A DNA stretch of 54,102 nt from Lachnospiraceae bacterium (GCA_020860755.1 JAJBTQ010000029.1:1-54102), one strand, 5' to 3'. Shown: positions 26,829 through 37,056, numbered from the stretch's first letter. Numbers and translations: made by a program. Notes: a model not told the origin generated them from the sequence alone.

Positions 26829-26860
26829 AGAAAGAAGAATCCAAAAGAGGATTCTTCTTT
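26829..26860 (-). terminator. nifJ terminator
   Basis: Perfect 12-base stem AAAGAAGAATCC / GGATTCTTCTTT (26831-26842, 26849-26860) with a six-base loop, 45 bases after the nifJ stop. The T-run on the minus strand is only moderate (within the stem end). Confidence 0.65.
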
Positions 26861-26904
26861 CCATATGAAAACTTTTAAATCATTTGTTTTCTTTGGCGTC
26901 CGAT

Positions 26905-29900
26905 CTACTTCTCGTCCGCACCGTACAGCTTGACCAGTTTCTGCAAGTATGCGTAATGGTCTTTCGCGTTCTGCTCGTTTGCGCTGAACATCTTTGCCGC
27001 TCTGTCAGCATCGAGGCGCTCCAGAGAACTGTAGCGTACCTCACCCTCGAGGAAGGCCTTGTAGTCTCCGCTCGGAGCCTTGCTGTCTAAGATGAAGGCA
27101 TCCTTTCCTTCCTCCGCAAGCGCAGGATTGTAGCGGAAGTTATTCCAGTAGCCAACCTCAACAGCCTTCTTCTCTTCTGTCATCGCTTTGCTCATCCCGG
27201 CCTTAATGCCGTGATTGATGCAGGGAGCATACGCAATGATCAGGGAAGGTCCCGGATAAGCCTCGGCCTCCACCATCGCCTTCACACACTGGTTCATATC
27301 TGCGCCCATGGAAACCTGCGCAACATAGACATAGCCATAGCTCATCGCGATAGATGCGAGATCTTTCTGCTTCGTCGACTTACCGGCTGCGGCGAACTGT
27401 GCCACTGCGCCGAGCGGCGTCGCCTTGGAAGACTGCCCGCCCGTATTGGAGTAGACCTCGGTGTCAAACACCATGATGTTGATGTCCAGTCCGGACGCGA
27501 TCGCATGGTCCAAACCGCCAAAACCGATATCATAGGCCCAGCCGTCACCGCCGAACGACCAGTGAGATTTTTTCGCCAGATAATCCTTTTGCTTTAAGAT
27601 CTCCTGCGCCTTGTCGCAGCCGCATGCCTCAAGCGCAGCGACCAGTTTGTCGGTGGCCGCTCCATTCGTCGCGCCGCAGCCGAAGGTATCGAGATACTCT
27701 TTCGCCGCAGCCTTTACCTCTTCGGTATTCGCGTTCTCGGCGAGATCCTCCACTTTCTCTTTTAAGCCGCTGCGGATCGCGTTGGTCGCCAGCAGCATGC
27801 CGAATCCAAACTCACCGGCATCCTCAAACAGAGAATTGTTCCATACCGGGCCCTTGCCCTCCGGCGTTCTCGTGTAAGGGGTCTGCGGGGAGGAGTTGCC
27901 CCAGATGGAGGAGCAGCCCGTCGCGTTCCCGATATACATACGGTCGCCGAACAGCTGTGTCAAAAGCTTTGCGTACGGCGTCTCGCCGCATCCCGCGCAG
28001 GCGCCTGAGTACTCGAGCAGAGGCTGTTTAAACTGGGAACCCTTCACGGAGTTCTCTTTAAATTTCTCTAACACATCCGGTTTCCTGGAAACCTTCTGGC
28101 CGTAATCAAAGTATGCCTGCGTACCGGCATTCGCCTCGAAGTTCTGCATCGTGATGGCCTGCACCTTGTCCGGGCAGACATTGACGCAGGAACCGCATCC
28201 GGTACAGTCATATGCGGAGATCGTGACCGCGAACTTGTACTGAGGAAGTCCGGTCATATCCTTGCAGGTCATCCCTTCCGGAGCCGCCTCGGCTTCCTCC
28301 GGCGTCATAACGACCGGACGGATGACGGCATGCGGGCAGACGTAGGAGCACTGGTTGCACTGAATGCACTTGTCCACGTCCCACACCGGAATGTCGATGG
28401 CAATCCCGCGCTTTTCATAGGCAGCCGTACCTGAAGGGAAATAACCGTCCGCATACGGCATAAATGCGGAAACCGGAAGCGTTATTCCCTGCTGCGCGTT
28501 GATCTTTTTCTGTATGTTGTTGACAAAATCCACAGTGTCCTGGAACTCTCCCGTCGCAGGCTCGCCGAACAGATCTTCGTCCTTTGCGTCCTTCCAGCTG
28601 TCCGGAACATCGATCTTGACAACGTTCTTCGCGCCGGCATCGATGGCATCCCAGTTCATCTTGACGACATCCTCACCCTTATTTCCGTAAGTTTCCTCCG
28701 CAGCTTCCTTCATCAGGCGGATGGCGTCGTCCTCGGGGATGACACCGGACAGGACAAAGAACGCGGACTGGAGGATCGTATTGATCCGGCCGCCCAGACC
28801 GATCTTTCTTCCAATATCGATTCCGTCGATCGTATAGAACTGAATATCATTCTCCGCAATGTAGCGTTTCATCTGGCCCGGCAGATGCTCTTCCAGCTGA
28901 TCCATATCCCAAGAGCAGTTCAAGAGGAATTTTCCACCGGGTATCAAATCCTGTACCATGTCGTACTTGTGGACGTACGCCGGGCAGTGGCAGGCCACGA
29001 AGTTCGCCGTGGAGATCAGATAGGTGGAGCGGATCGGATCCTGTCCGAAGCGAAGGTGTGAGATCGTCACACCGCCGGACTTCTTGGAATCATAGTCAAA
29101 ATATGCCTGCGCATACATATCCGTGTTGTCGCCGATGATCTTGATGGAGTTTTTGTTCGCTCCGACCGTGCCGTCGGCGCCAAGTCCCCAGAACTTGCAG
29201 TTGATCGTGGTCTCCGGGGTCGTGACCGGGTTCTCTGTGACGTCCAGGGAAAGGTCCGTGACATCGTCTGTGATGCCGATCGTAAATATTCTCTTATGTT
29301 CATTCCGATAGACCGCGATGATCTGGCCCGGGGTCGTATCTTTAGAGCTGAGCCCATACCGTCCGGAGAATACCGGAACCGTGTTTAAGTGCGAATTCTT
29401 TAAGGCAGCAACGACATCCAGATACAGGGGCTCACCCATAGAGCCCGGCTCTTTGGTCCGGTCAAGGACATAAATCTGCTTTACGGTATCCGGAATCGCG
29501 TCGACCAGTGCCTCGGCACAGAACGGACGGTAGAGACGTACCTTAACCAGTCCTACTTTTTCTCCCTTTGCCATCAGATAATCGATCGTCTCATCGATGG
29601 TCTCACATACAGAGCCCATGGCAATGATGACCTTCTCGGCATCCGGTGCGCCATAGTAGTTAAACAGCTTGTAATCTGTACCGATCTTCTCGTTCACCTT
29701 GTCCATGTACTCCTGCACGATCGCCGGCAATTCATCATAGGCAGTGTTGCAGGCCTCTCTCACCTGGAAAAAGGTGTCCGGATTCTGTGCGGATCCCCAC
29801 TGAGATCCGTGGTTCGGATTCATCGCATGATCGCGAAACGCCTGAATCGCGTCATGATTCACCATCTCATTTAAGTCGTCATAATCCCAAACCTCAATCT

Positions 29901-30444
29901 TCTGAAGCTCATGGGAAGTACGGAATCCGTCAAAGAAGCTGATAAACGGGATCCTTCCCTCGATCGCTGCCAAATGGGCGACAGCAGTCAGATCCATGAC
30001 CTCCTGCACACCGTTCTCAGCAAGCATTGCTACGCCGGTCTGACGGCAGGCATAGACGTCAGAATGGTCCCCAAAAATGCTGAGGGCGTGTGTCGCAATG
30101 GTACGGGCCGAGACATTAAAAACACCCGGCAGCCTTTCGCCTGCGATCTTGTAAAGATTCGGGATCATAAGAAGCAGGCCCTGGGATGCCGTATAAGTAG
30201 CAGTGAGCGCACCGGCTGCAAGAGAACCGTGCACAGCGGCGGATGCGCCGGCTTCGGACTGCATCTCAGTGATCTTAACAGTCTGTCCGAAAATATTCTT
30301 TCTGCCCTGTGTGGCCCACGCATCTACGTGCTCGGGCATAGGAGATGACGGAGTGATCGGGTACATCGCAGCTACATCCGTGAATGCATAGGAAGCATGC
30401 GCGGCTGCCTGATTGCCATCCATGGTTTTCATTGAACGATTCAT
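26905..30444 (-). CDS. nifJ: Pyruvate:ferredoxin (flavodoxin) oxidoreductase
   Basis: 1179 residues, the single-chain PFOR. Order: pyruvate/TPP pyrimidine domain (PITPSSPMPEHVD, TYTASQGLLLMIPNLYK), transketolase C-like and gamma domains (FWGLGADGTVGANKNSIKI), two 4Fe-4S ferredoxin clusters near residues 691 (CIQCNQCSYVCPH) and 748 (CTGCGSCVNVCPDK), a further cluster ligand CAGCGETPY, and the TPP domain (GDGWAYDIGFGGLDH). It converts pyruvate and CoA to acetyl-CoA, CO2 and reduced ferredoxin, marking an anaerobe. AAGGAGG precedes the ATG. Transcribed alone. Confidence 0.97.
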   Translation of the reverse strand: MNRSMKTMDGNQAAAHASYAFTDVAAMYPITPSSPMPEHVDAWATQGRKNIFGQTVKITEMQSEAGASAAVHGSLAAGALTATYTASQGLLLMIPNLYKIAGERLPGVFNVSARTIATHALSIFGDHSDVYACRQTGVAMLAENGVQEVMDLTAVAHLAAIEGRIPFISFFDGFRTSHELQKIEVWDYDDLNEMVNHDAIQAFRDHAMNPNHGSQWGSAQNPDTFFQVREACNTAYDELPAIVQEYMDKVNEKIGTDYKLFNYYGAPDAEKVIIAMGSVCETIDETIDYLMAKGEKVGLVKVRLYRPFCAEALVDAIPDTVKQIYVLDRTKEPGSMGEPLYLDVVAALKNSHLNTVPVFSGRYGLSSKDTTPGQIIAVYRNEHKRIFTIGITDDVTDLSLDVTENPVTTPETTINCKFWGLGADGTVGANKNSIKIIGDNTDMYAQAYFDYDSKKSGGVTISHLRFGQDPIRSTYLISTANFVACHCPAYVHKYDMVQDLIPGGKFLLNCSWDMDQLEEHLPGQMKRYIAENDIQFYTIDGIDIGRKIGLGGRINTILQSAFFVLSGVIPEDDAIRLMKEAAEETYGNKGEDVVKMNWDAIDAGAKNVVKIDVPDSWKDAKDEDLFGEPATGEFQDTVDFVNNIQKKINAQQGITLPVSAFMPYADGYFPSGTAAYEKRGIAIDIPVWDVDKCIQCNQCSYVCPHAVIRPVVMTPEEAEAAPEGMTCKDMTGLPQYKFAVTISAYDCTGCGSCVNVCPDKVQAITMQNFEANAGTQAYFDYGQKVSRKPDVLEKFKENSVKGSQFKQPLLEYSGACAGCGETPYAKLLTQLFGDRMYIGNATGCSSIWGNSSPQTPYTRTPEGKGPVWNNSLFEDAGEFGFGMLLATNAIRSGLKEKVEDLAENANTEEVKAAAKEYLDTFGCGATNGAATDKLVAALEACGCDKAQEILKQKDYLAKKSHWSFGGDGWAYDIGFGGLDHAIASGLDINIMVFDTEVYSNTGGQSSKATPLGAVAQFAAAGKSTKQKDLASIAMSYGYVYVAQVSMGADMNQCVKAMVEAEAYPGPSLIIAYAPCINHGIKAGMSKAMTEEKKAVEVGYWNNFRYNPALAEEGKDAFILDSKAPSGDYKAFLEGEVRYSSLERLDADRAAKMFSANEQNAKDHYAYLQKLVKLYGADEK

Positions 30445-30524
30445 AGTTGTTCCTCCTTAATTTAAATATTAGATAAATGCGACAGCTCGGCAAAAAACCT
30501 CAACTCCGCAAACCGATCTTTTTT

Positions 30525-30553
30525 ATTTTAACGTATAAAGTCGGATAAGACAA
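30525..30553 (-). promoter_or_regulatory. nifJ promoter
   Basis: Minus-strand TTGTCT (30548-30553), 17-base spacer, TAAAAT (30525-30530), about 80 bases before the nifJ start. Confidence 0.6.
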
Positions 30554-30644
30554 CCAATTTTGATAAAATACAATATTTTAACGAAAAAATAGTCGTGTAT
30601 AATTTTCAACTTTTTTGGAATTTTGTTCGCGTTCCACTTTTTTC

Positions 30645-30672
30645 TTGAAAAAATATCGGCTTCATGTATAAT
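30645..30672 (+). promoter_or_regulatory. ABC-F gene promoter
   Basis: TTGAAA (30645-30650), 16-base spacer, perfect TATAAT (30667-30672), 50 bases before the ATG. Confidence 0.7.
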
Positions 30673-30721
30673 TGGAATGTCACAAGAAAAGTCAAAAACC
30701 GTTGAAATCTCGAGGTTTATT

Positions 30722-32353
30722 ATGATCAGTGTAAACAACGTATCCCTGCGATTCGGGAAAAAAGCCCTCTTTGAGGACGTAAACATAAAATTCACCGAGG
30801 GAAACTGCTACGGCTTGATCGGCGCGAACGGCGCCGGAAAGTCCACGTTTCTGCGCATCTTAGACGGCGAACAGGAGCCCACGACCGGGACTGTCACGAT
30901 CACGCCCGGACAGCGGCTGTCCATTTTAAAACAGGACCATTTCCAATACGACGATTACACCGTAATGGACACCGTGATCCTGGGCAATCCGCATCTGTAC
31001 GACATCATGAAGGAAAAGGATGCCATCTATATGAAAGAGGATTTTTCCGATGAGGACGGCATCCGCGCCAGCGAACTGGAAGCGGAGTTCGCTGAGATGG
31101 ACGGCTGGAACGCGGAGTCGGACGCAGCCACTCTCTTAAACGGGCTTGGCGTTGACACGGAATACCACTATGCTACAATGCGCGACCTTCCAAGCCCCAT
31201 CAAAGTCAAGGTCCTTTTGGCACAGGCCCTGTTCGGCAACCCGGATATCCTGCTCCTCGATGAGCCGACCAACAATCTGGACTTAGACGCCATCGCCTGG
31301 CTCGAGGAGTTTTTGATTAACTTTGAGAATACGGTGATCACGGTCTCCCACGACCGATATTTCTTAAATAAAGTCTGCACCAACATTGCGGACATTGACT
31401 ACGGCAAGATCCAGCTCTACGCCGGAAACTACGACTTCTGGGTTGAGTCCAGCGAACTGATGGTACGCCAGATGAAGGAGGCCAACAAGAAAAAAGAGGA
31501 AAAGATCAAAGAACTGCAGGAATTCATCTCCCGCTTTTCCGCGAACGCCTCCAAGTCACGACAGGCCACGTCCCGAAAAAGGGCGCTGGAGAAGATCCAG
31601 CTCGATGAGATCCGGCCATCCAGCCGGAAATATCCTTACATCGACTTTCGCCCCAACCGTCCGATCGGCAATGAAGTGCTGACCGTGGATGGCATCAGCA
31701 AGACGATCGACGGGGTGAAGATCTTAGACAACGTATCCTTCATCGTGGGCCGCGAGGACAAGATCGCCTTCGTCGGCGGCAATGAATTCGCGAAGACCAC
31801 ACTCTTCCAGATCATAATGGGCGAGCTGGAACCGGATGAGGGCTCCTATAAGTGGGGTGTCACGACCAGTCAATCCTACTTTCCGAAAGACAATTCCAAG
31901 ATCTTTGACACAGATCTGACCATCGCGGAATGGCTGACACAGTACTCCGAGATCAAGGATGCCACCTATGTCCGCGGATTTTTGGGACGGATGCTGTTCC
32001 CTGGTGAGGACGGGGTAAAAAAAATGCGTGTGCTCTCAGGAGGAGAGCGCGTGCGCGTACTCTTCTCCCGGATGATGATCGAGGGGTCGAACGTTCTCAT
32101 CCTCGATGAGCCCACCGACCATCTTGACATGGAGGGGATCACTTCGTTAAACAACGGTCTTATCAAGTTCCCGGGCGTGCTGCTCTTCGCTTCCAGGGAC
32201 CACCAGATTGTACAGACCACGGCCAACCGGATCATTGAGTTCCTTCCGGACGGCACGTTCATCGACAAGGTCACGACCTACGACGAGTATCTGGAGAACG
32301 ATGAAATGGCCAGGAAGCGCTCGGTATACACCGTAGTCAAAGATGACGACTAA
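30722..32353 (+). CDS. ABC-F family ATPase (YkpA/YbiT-like)
   Basis: 543 residues from ATG 30722, soluble, two ABC domains joined by a basic linker (ASKSRQATSRKRALEKIQ). Domain 1: Walker A GANGAGKST, Walker B LLLDEPTNNLD, switch VSHDRYFLN, but the signature region reads LPSPIKVKVLLAQALF instead of LSGGE. Domain 2: signature LSGGERVRVLF and LILDEPTDHLD are normal, but Walker A reads GGNEFAKTT and the switch motif reads ASRDHQ (Arg for His). ABC-F proteins act on the ribosome; subgroup YkpA/YbiT by overall similarity. An upstream in-frame start lacks homology. GAGG lies upstream of the ATG. Confidence 0.9.
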   Translation: MISVNNVSLRFGKKALFEDVNIKFTEGNCYGLIGANGAGKSTFLRILDGEQEPTTGTVTITPGQRLSILKQDHFQYDDYTVMDTVILGNPHLYDIMKEKDAIYMKEDFSDEDGIRASELEAEFAEMDGWNAESDAATLLNGLGVDTEYHYATMRDLPSPIKVKVLLAQALFGNPDILLLDEPTNNLDLDAIAWLEEFLINFENTVITVSHDRYFLNKVCTNIADIDYGKIQLYAGNYDFWVESSELMVRQMKEANKKKEEKIKELQEFISRFSANASKSRQATSRKRALEKIQLDEIRPSSRKYPYIDFRPNRPIGNEVLTVDGISKTIDGVKILDNVSFIVGREDKIAFVGGNEFAKTTLFQIIMGELEPDEGSYKWGVTTSQSYFPKDNSKIFDTDLTIAEWLTQYSEIKDATYVRGFLGRMLFPGEDGVKKMRVLSGGERVRVLFSRMMIEGSNVLILDEPTDHLDMEGITSLNNGLIKFPGVLLFASRDHQIVQTTANRIIEFLPDGTFIDKVTTYDEYLENDEMARKRSVYTVVKDDD

Positions 32354-32394
32354 AAAAAGCCAGTCGTCGGTGTCTGAAAACCAAACCCAAACAA

Positions 32395-32440
32395 GGGGGC
32401 TGATCACACTAATTACTTAATGTAACAGCCCCCTTTTTTT
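32395..32440 (+). terminator. ABC-F gene terminator
   Basis: Stem GGGGGCTG (32395-32402) / CAGCCCCC (32426-32433), then seven Ts. Lies between convergent genes. Confidence 0.92.
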
Positions 32441-32453
32441 CTTCTTCTCTTTA

Positions 32454-33404
32454 TCAGGCCTCGTTCAGACTGAGAAACGCGCCTAAGTTACCTCGCTTCC
32501 CTTGGCTGGCGCGGTGAGAAAACAGCAGGTTTGGGTTGCAGCAGGTGCAGATATCCGTGACCGTGAGATGTTCCGGCAGCACGCCGGCATCCAGAAGGAC
32601 GATCTCATTAGTCTTCCAGAGGTCCAACAGGTATTTGCTTTCCGCGCCGTCCTGTCGGATCGACTCTTCGTCTAAGCCCTGTCCCGCTTTCCGCGCGATT
32701 AAAATCTCACGCTCGGATCCCGCGAACTCACGCGCAAATGCCTCTGCGACATCTCCGCTGACCTCATAGCAGTTCTGGCAGATGGACGGACCGATGGCAC
32801 AGATCACATCCTCCGGGCGGGTATCGTAGGCGTCTGCCATGACTTCCAGCGTGCGGGCGCCCATCCGCTCCACGGTTCCCCGCCAGCCGGAATGGCTCAT
32901 GCCGATGGCACGGTGAATTGGATCCACAAAAAAGAGCGGAACACAGTCCGCAAAAAATGTCGCCAGCACCAGTCCCGGAATGTCGGTGACCAGTCCGTCG
33001 ACATCGCTGTAAGTTCTGGGTCTTGTCACACCCTTCCCTGCATCTTCCTCTGTGACGATCCTGACATTTGTCGTGTGTGTCTGGTGAGAGCAGACGATAA
33101 GCCCCCTATCGATATCCAAGGCCTCCGCCGTGCGGCGGAAGTTCTCCTTAACCGCCTCCGGATCATCTCCTCTCCCAAAGCCGAGATTTAAAGAGGCAAA
33201 AATTCCCTCGCTGACACCGCCCCGGCGTGTCGTAAAGCCGTGTGTTACGATGCCGGTCCCGGAAAGGGCGGGAAATGTAAGGAGTGGCAGCTTTGTCCCG
33301 TTCGAAAGATCCCGATACTCAAGTGTTATCGCTTCATCTACCGCATAGCCGGCGTTCCTGTTTCGCTTGAACTTCATATCAGGAAATCCAGAGTCTGCTG
33401 TCAT
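32454..33404 (-). CDS. pgeF: Peptidoglycan editing factor PgeF (YfiH / laccase-domain)
   Basis: 316 residues with the multicopper-oxidase-like laccase domain motifs CSHQTHTTNV, FADCVPLFFVDP and SHSGWRGTVERMG, and a C-terminal CTCCNPNLLFSHRASQGKRGN. The family holds a metal-binding Cys/His site and was shown in other bacteria to remove wrongly incorporated serine from peptidoglycan precursors; older names are polyphenol oxidase or YfiH. AAGGAAG precedes the ATG. Last gene of a minus-strand run starting with the two-component system. Confidence 0.9.
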   Translation of the reverse strand: MTADSGFPDMKFKRNRNAGYAVDEAITLEYRDLSNGTKLPLLTFPALSGTGIVTHGFTTRRGGVSEGIFASLNLGFGRGDDPEAVKENFRRTAEALDIDRGLIVCSHQTHTTNVRIVTEEDAGKGVTRPRTYSDVDGLVTDIPGLVLATFFADCVPLFFVDPIHRAIGMSHSGWRGTVERMGARTLEVMADAYDTRPEDVICAIGPSICQNCYEVSGDVAEAFAREFAGSEREILIARKAGQGLDEESIRQDGAESKYLLDLWKTNEIVLLDAGVLPEHLTVTDICTCCNPNLLFSHRASQGKRGNLGAFLSLNEA

Positions 33405-33423
33405 ATTTCTTCCTTTCTAGCTT

Positions 33424-34098
33424 CTAAACATCCTCGATCTGCCAGTCGATCGGTTCGATCCCATGCGCCTCGAGGAATTCATTGGTCTTGCTGAAATGCT
33501 TGCAGCCGAAAAACCCACGATAAGCGGAGAGCGGGCTCGGATGCGGTGCTGTTAAGATCAGATGATTCGGATTGGTGAGCATACTCTGCTTTTCCTGTGC
33601 CGGACGGCCCCAGAGCAGAAAAACGATCGGCCTGTCCTGCTTGTCAACTGCCTCGATCACGGCATCCGTAAACTGTTCCCAGCCGATGCCCCTATGGGAG
33701 TTCGCCTGGTGTGCCCGAACCGTGAGCACGGTGTTTAATAGCAGCACGCCCTGCTCGGCCCACTTGACGAGATAGCCATTGTTCGGGATCTTACAGCCCA
33801 GATCGTCGTGCAGTTCCTGATAAATATTCTCCAGAGACGGCGGGATCTCCACATCCGGTTTCACCGAAAAACAAAGCCCGTGCGCCTGTCCGTCGTTGTG
33901 ATAGGGGTCCTGCCCGAGGATTACGACTTTCACATCCGCAAGCGGGGTCAGATGAAACGCGTTAAAGATGTCGTCCGCAGCCGGATAGATTCTCCGTGTG
34001 TGGTACTCGTCCAGGACTTTTGTGTATAGTTCTTTATAGTAAGGCTTGCCGAATTCAGCGGCAAGCGGCTGTGCCCAGTCGTTTGTGATCGGCGGCAT
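33424..34098 (-). CDS. ung: Uracil-DNA glycosylase
   Basis: 224 residues, family 1 UDG. The catalytic water-activating motif is GQDPYHNDGQAHGLCFSV, PSLENIYQELHDDLG follows, and the DNA-intercalation loop is HPSPLSAYRGFFGC. It excises uracil from DNA. AAGGGGG precedes the ATG. Between hisF and pgeF on one strand, gaps of 13 and 19 bases. Confidence 0.97.
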   Translation of the reverse strand: MPPITNDWAQPLAAEFGKPYYKELYTKVLDEYHTRRIYPAADDIFNAFHLTPLADVKVVILGQDPYHNDGQAHGLCFSVKPDVEIPPSLENIYQELHDDLGCKIPNNGYLVKWAEQGVLLLNTVLTVRAHQANSHRGIGWEQFTDAVIEAVDKQDRPIVFLLWGRPAQEKQSMLTNPNHLILTAPHPSPLSAYRGFFGCKHFSKTNEFLEAHGIEPIDWQIEDV

Positions 34099-34111
34099 AC
34101 TAAAATCCCCC

Positions 34112-34873
34112 TTAGCGTCTGACCGATACGCCCCGTTCGGCCAGATAATTCTTCAGATCCATGATCTCCATCTCTTTGTAGTGGAACAGCGATGCCGCCA
34201 GGGCCGCATCCGCTTTTCCTTCGGTTAAGGCATCATAAAAATGTTCCATGGTGCCTGCTCCGCCGGACGCGATGGCCGGGATGGACACCGCCTCGGAGAT
34301 CGTCCGGGTCAGCTCGATATCATATCCTTCCTTTGTCCCATCACAGTCCATGCTTGTCAAAAGGATCTCTCCCGCGCCGAGCCGGTCGGCCTTGATCGCC
34401 CACTCCACGGCGTCGATCCCCATATCCACACGGCCGCCGTTCTTATAGATATTCCATCCTGTGCCGTCCTCTCTCCTCTTCGCGTCGATCGCGACGACCA
34501 CACACTGACTCCCGAACTTATCTGCAGCCTCTGAGATCAAAGGCGGATTTAAGATCGCTGCGGTGTTCACCGAGATCTTATCTGCCCCTTCTCTGAGCAG
34601 CATACGGAAATCCTCCACTGTGCGGATTCCGCCGCCGACGGTAAACGGAATGAATACCGTCTCAGCCACTTTGCGCACCATGTCGACCACGGTAGCCCGG
34701 TCGTCCGAGGAGGCCGTGATATCCAAAAACACGAGCTCATCCGCTCCCGCCGCATCGTAAGCCGCACCGATCTCAACGGGGTCGCCGGCGTCGCGAAGGT
34801 TGACGAAATTCACTCCCTTGACGACACGGCCGTTATTCACATCCAGACATGGGATGATTCTCTTGGTGAACAT
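34112..34873 (-). CDS. hisF: Imidazole glycerol phosphate synthase cyclase subunit
   Basis: 253 residues from ATG 34873, a TIM barrel with [20 protein letters not shown], catalytic Asp in [19 protein letters not shown], and [18 protein letters not shown] (second catalytic Asp). It closes the imidazole ring using ammonia from HisH and releases AICAR. AAGGAG is six bases upstream. It follows hisH by ten bases. Longer upstream frame overlaps hisH and is rejected. No other his genes are here. Confidence 0.97.
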   Translation of the reverse strand: MFTKRIIPCLDVNNGRVVKGVNFVNLRDAGDPVEIGAAYDAAGADELVFLDITASSDDRATVVDMVRKVAETVFIPFTVGGGIRTVEDFRMLLREGADKISVNTAAILNPPLISEAADKFGSQCVVVAIDAKRREDGTGWNIYKNGGRVDMGIDAVEWAIKADRLGAGEILLTSMDCDGTKEGYDIELTRTISEAVSIPAIASGGAGTMEHFYDALTEGKADAALAASLFHYKEMEIMDLKNYLAERGVSVRR

Positions 34874-34883
34874 AGTAAACTCC

Positions 34884-35492
34884 TTATTGACACTTGATAA
34901 AGTTCTGTAAGATCTTAAGTCCCACACTTCCGCTTTTTTCAGGGTGGAACTGACAGGCGAACACATTTCCCTGCTCCACACTCGCGTGAATATGCACCCC
35001 ATACTCCGTGGAGGCCTTTACGATCTGAGGATCCTCCGCCTGCAAATAATAAGAATGCACAAAGTAGACATAGGGTTCCCCGGTGAAGCCTTCAAACAGC
35101 CTCCCCTCGTGTTCCAGTGTCAGGGAATTCCAGCCGATATGAGGAATCTTTAAGCCCTCCGTATCCGGAATGCGTAAGATCCGACCCTTTAAGATACCGA
35201 GTCCCTCCGCACCCGGGCTCTCCTCACTGCTTTCAAACAAAAGCTGCAGCCCGAGACAGATGCCGAGGAAAGGGATCTGACGTCTCGCCACCTCCCGGAT
35301 CACTTCCGTCAGGCCGAGCCTGTTTAACTGCTCCATGGCATCCCCGAAATTTCCCACACCCGGCAGGATCACGCGGTCTGCCCCCAAGATCGTCTCCGGA
35401 TCCCTCGTGATCACGCTCTCCTCCCCCAAAAAGGCAAGGGCCTTTTCCACACTCTTTAAATTGCCCGCATCATAATCTATGATCGATGTCAA
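34884..35492 (-). CDS. hisH: Imidazole glycerol phosphate synthase glutamine amidotransferase subunit
   Basis: 202 residues, class I glutamine amidotransferase: [16 protein letters not shown] start, catalytic Cys in [13 protein letters not shown], His and Glu in CQFHPEKSG. It supplies ammonia to HisF. The start is a TTG at 35492, chosen because GGGAGG lies eight bases upstream and homologues begin at [10 protein letters not shown]; an in-frame TTG at 35525 would overlap the sensor kinase end and has no support. Paired with hisF. Confidence 0.94.
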   Translation of the reverse strand: MTSIIDYDAGNLKSVEKALAFLGEESVITRDPETILGADRVILPGVGNFGDAMEQLNRLGLTEVIREVARRQIPFLGICLGLQLLFESSEESPGAEGLGILKGRILRIPDTEGLKIPHIGWNSLTLEHEGRLFEGFTGEPYVYFVHSYYLQAEDPQIVKASTEYGVHIHASVEQGNVFACQFHPEKSGSVGLKILQNFIKCQ

Positions 35493-35511
35493 CGGTATTT
35501 CCTCCCGCAAA

Positions 35512-37056
35512 TCATTTTGTCGCAAGTTCCAGCCAGAACTCCACGCCGTCCTCGTGGTTGATGACGCCGCACTCCTGTCCGTGGGAATCCATGACAGCCT
35601 TCACGATGGAAAGCCCGATACCGCTCCCGCCGTATTCTCTTGTCCGAGCCTTATCTACTTTGTAGAATTTATCCCAGACCTGGTCGAGATCCTCATCCGG
35701 GATCGGCTGCCCGGTGTTAAACACACTGACCCGAAGCAGGTCGTCCTGCTTTGTATAAAAGATCCGGATCCTCTTTTCTCCGGAGCAGTAGTGAATGGCA
35801 TTGCTCAAATAGTTTGTGATGGCGGACTCTACTTTAAACGGGTCCCCCCAGACATACTGGGAGTCAAGGCCTGACACATCCAGCGTAATGCCCTGCTTTT
35901 CCATAAGGATCCGGGATGCGCCGCACACGCCGAGGATCAGCTCCGTGAGGTCAAAGCGTTCCATCACTGCCTGATCTTCCCCAAACTCCAGCTGGTTCAG
36001 CGACAAAAGCTGCTGCACCAGCCCGTTCATCTTGCCCGCCTCATCGACGATGACATCGCAGTAATATTCCCGATTCTCCGGATCGTCTCCAAACTCATGC
36101 AGCCCCTCCGCGTAACCCTGGATCAGGGCCAGCGGCGTCTTTAACTCATGGGAGACGTTCGAGAGGAACTCTTTTCTCATCTCGTCGATCTGTGTCTTTT
36201 GCTCAATATCTTTCGTCAGGCTAAGGTTAGCGGATTTCAGCTCCGAAATGGTACTCTCCAATGTTTCGGACAGATGATTCATGTTTTCTCCGAGCTGGTC
36301 GATCTCGTTTCCGACAACAGCAGTTTCCTCAACCGCTTCGGAATCTTTTTCCCGGTGAGACGGTCCGATCCGCAGATTGGGATCTTTCCTCCAGTCACCG
36401 TGGACATACTTTGCCTCAAAGTCCAGTCCGACCATCTGCTTCGAGATACCTGTCAGCTGAAGGATCGGCCGTGTGACTCTCCGCGCCATGAGCCATCCGA
36501 CAAAGAGACTCACCCCGATCGTGATCAATCCCACAATGAGGAGCAGCCGGTTCGAGAGTGCTGCGCTCTCGCGGATGCTCTCCAGGGCAGTCCGCATCAG
36601 GATCAGTTCCCCATTCGGCAGTTCACCGACCAGCACCAGATACTCGGAATTAAGACGGGTATCCTGGGTGGAGAGAATCTGATAGTCCCATCCCTCACTC
36701 ACGATCTCCGACTGATTCACATCCCGGACCAGATTGTACAATTCTTCCTGCAGTACGCTCATATCCGCAGCGGAAGTGCGAACAAGCTGCCCTTCCGGTG
36801 TGATCGCAAGGATCGTCATGTTGTCGTTGTCACAGATAAAGTCAAAGGTCGCGTTAAAATCCTCCGACTGCAGCAGATTCTCTGCGCTGGCGTTCTCCAT
36901 GATCTCAAAATCCAGGACCATGGTGGACAGCTTTTGTCTCACATAATAATTTTCCAGAAAGATCGAGTTTATGATCCAGCAGACCAGGACTGCCGCCGCA
37001 GCCAATATGCAGATCATGAGCATGATCTGTACCGTTAGATGGCGTCTCTTTTTCAT
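35512..37056 (-). CDS. Sensor histidine kinase with extracytoplasmic sensor domain
   Basis: 514 residues. Membrane span 1 is about 11-33, an external domain of about 135 residues follows, span 2 is about 170-191, then HAMP (RRVTRPILQLTGISKQM), a coiled region, HisKA SHELKTPLALIQGYAEGL, and the ATPase with NYLSNAIHYC, SVFNTGQPIP and YGGSGIGLSIV. It overlaps the response regulator by four bases (ATGA), so the pair is translationally coupled. PhoR/VanS-like; signal unknown. Confidence 0.92.
   Translation of the reverse strand: MKKRRHLTVQIMLMICILAAAAVLVCWIINSIFLENYYVRQKLSTMVLDFEIMENASAENLLQSEDFNATFDFICDNDNMTILAITPEGQLVRTSAADMSVLQEELYNLVRDVNQSEIVSEGWDYQILSTQDTRLNSEYLVLVGELPNGELILMRTALESIRESAALSNRLLLIVGLITIGVSLFVGWLMARRVTRPILQLTGISKQMVGLDFEAKYVHGDWRKDPNLRIGPSHREKDSEAVEETAVVGNEIDQLGENMNHLSETLESTISELKSANLSLTKDIEQKTQIDEMRKEFLSNVSHELKTPLALIQGYAEGLHEFGDDPENREYYCDVIVDEAGKMNGLVQQLLSLNQLEFGEDQAVMERFDLTELILGVCGASRILMEKQGITLDVSGLDSQYVWGDPFKVESAITNYLSNAIHYCSGEKRIRIFYTKQDDLLRVSVFNTGQPIPDEDLDQVWDKFYKVDKARTREYGGSGIGLSIVKAVMDSHGQECGVINHEDGVEFWLELATK

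Noticed and set aside
27342-28105. Several frames antisense to nifJ
   Set aside because: Arise from codon bias of nifJ; no start signals or recognisable domains.
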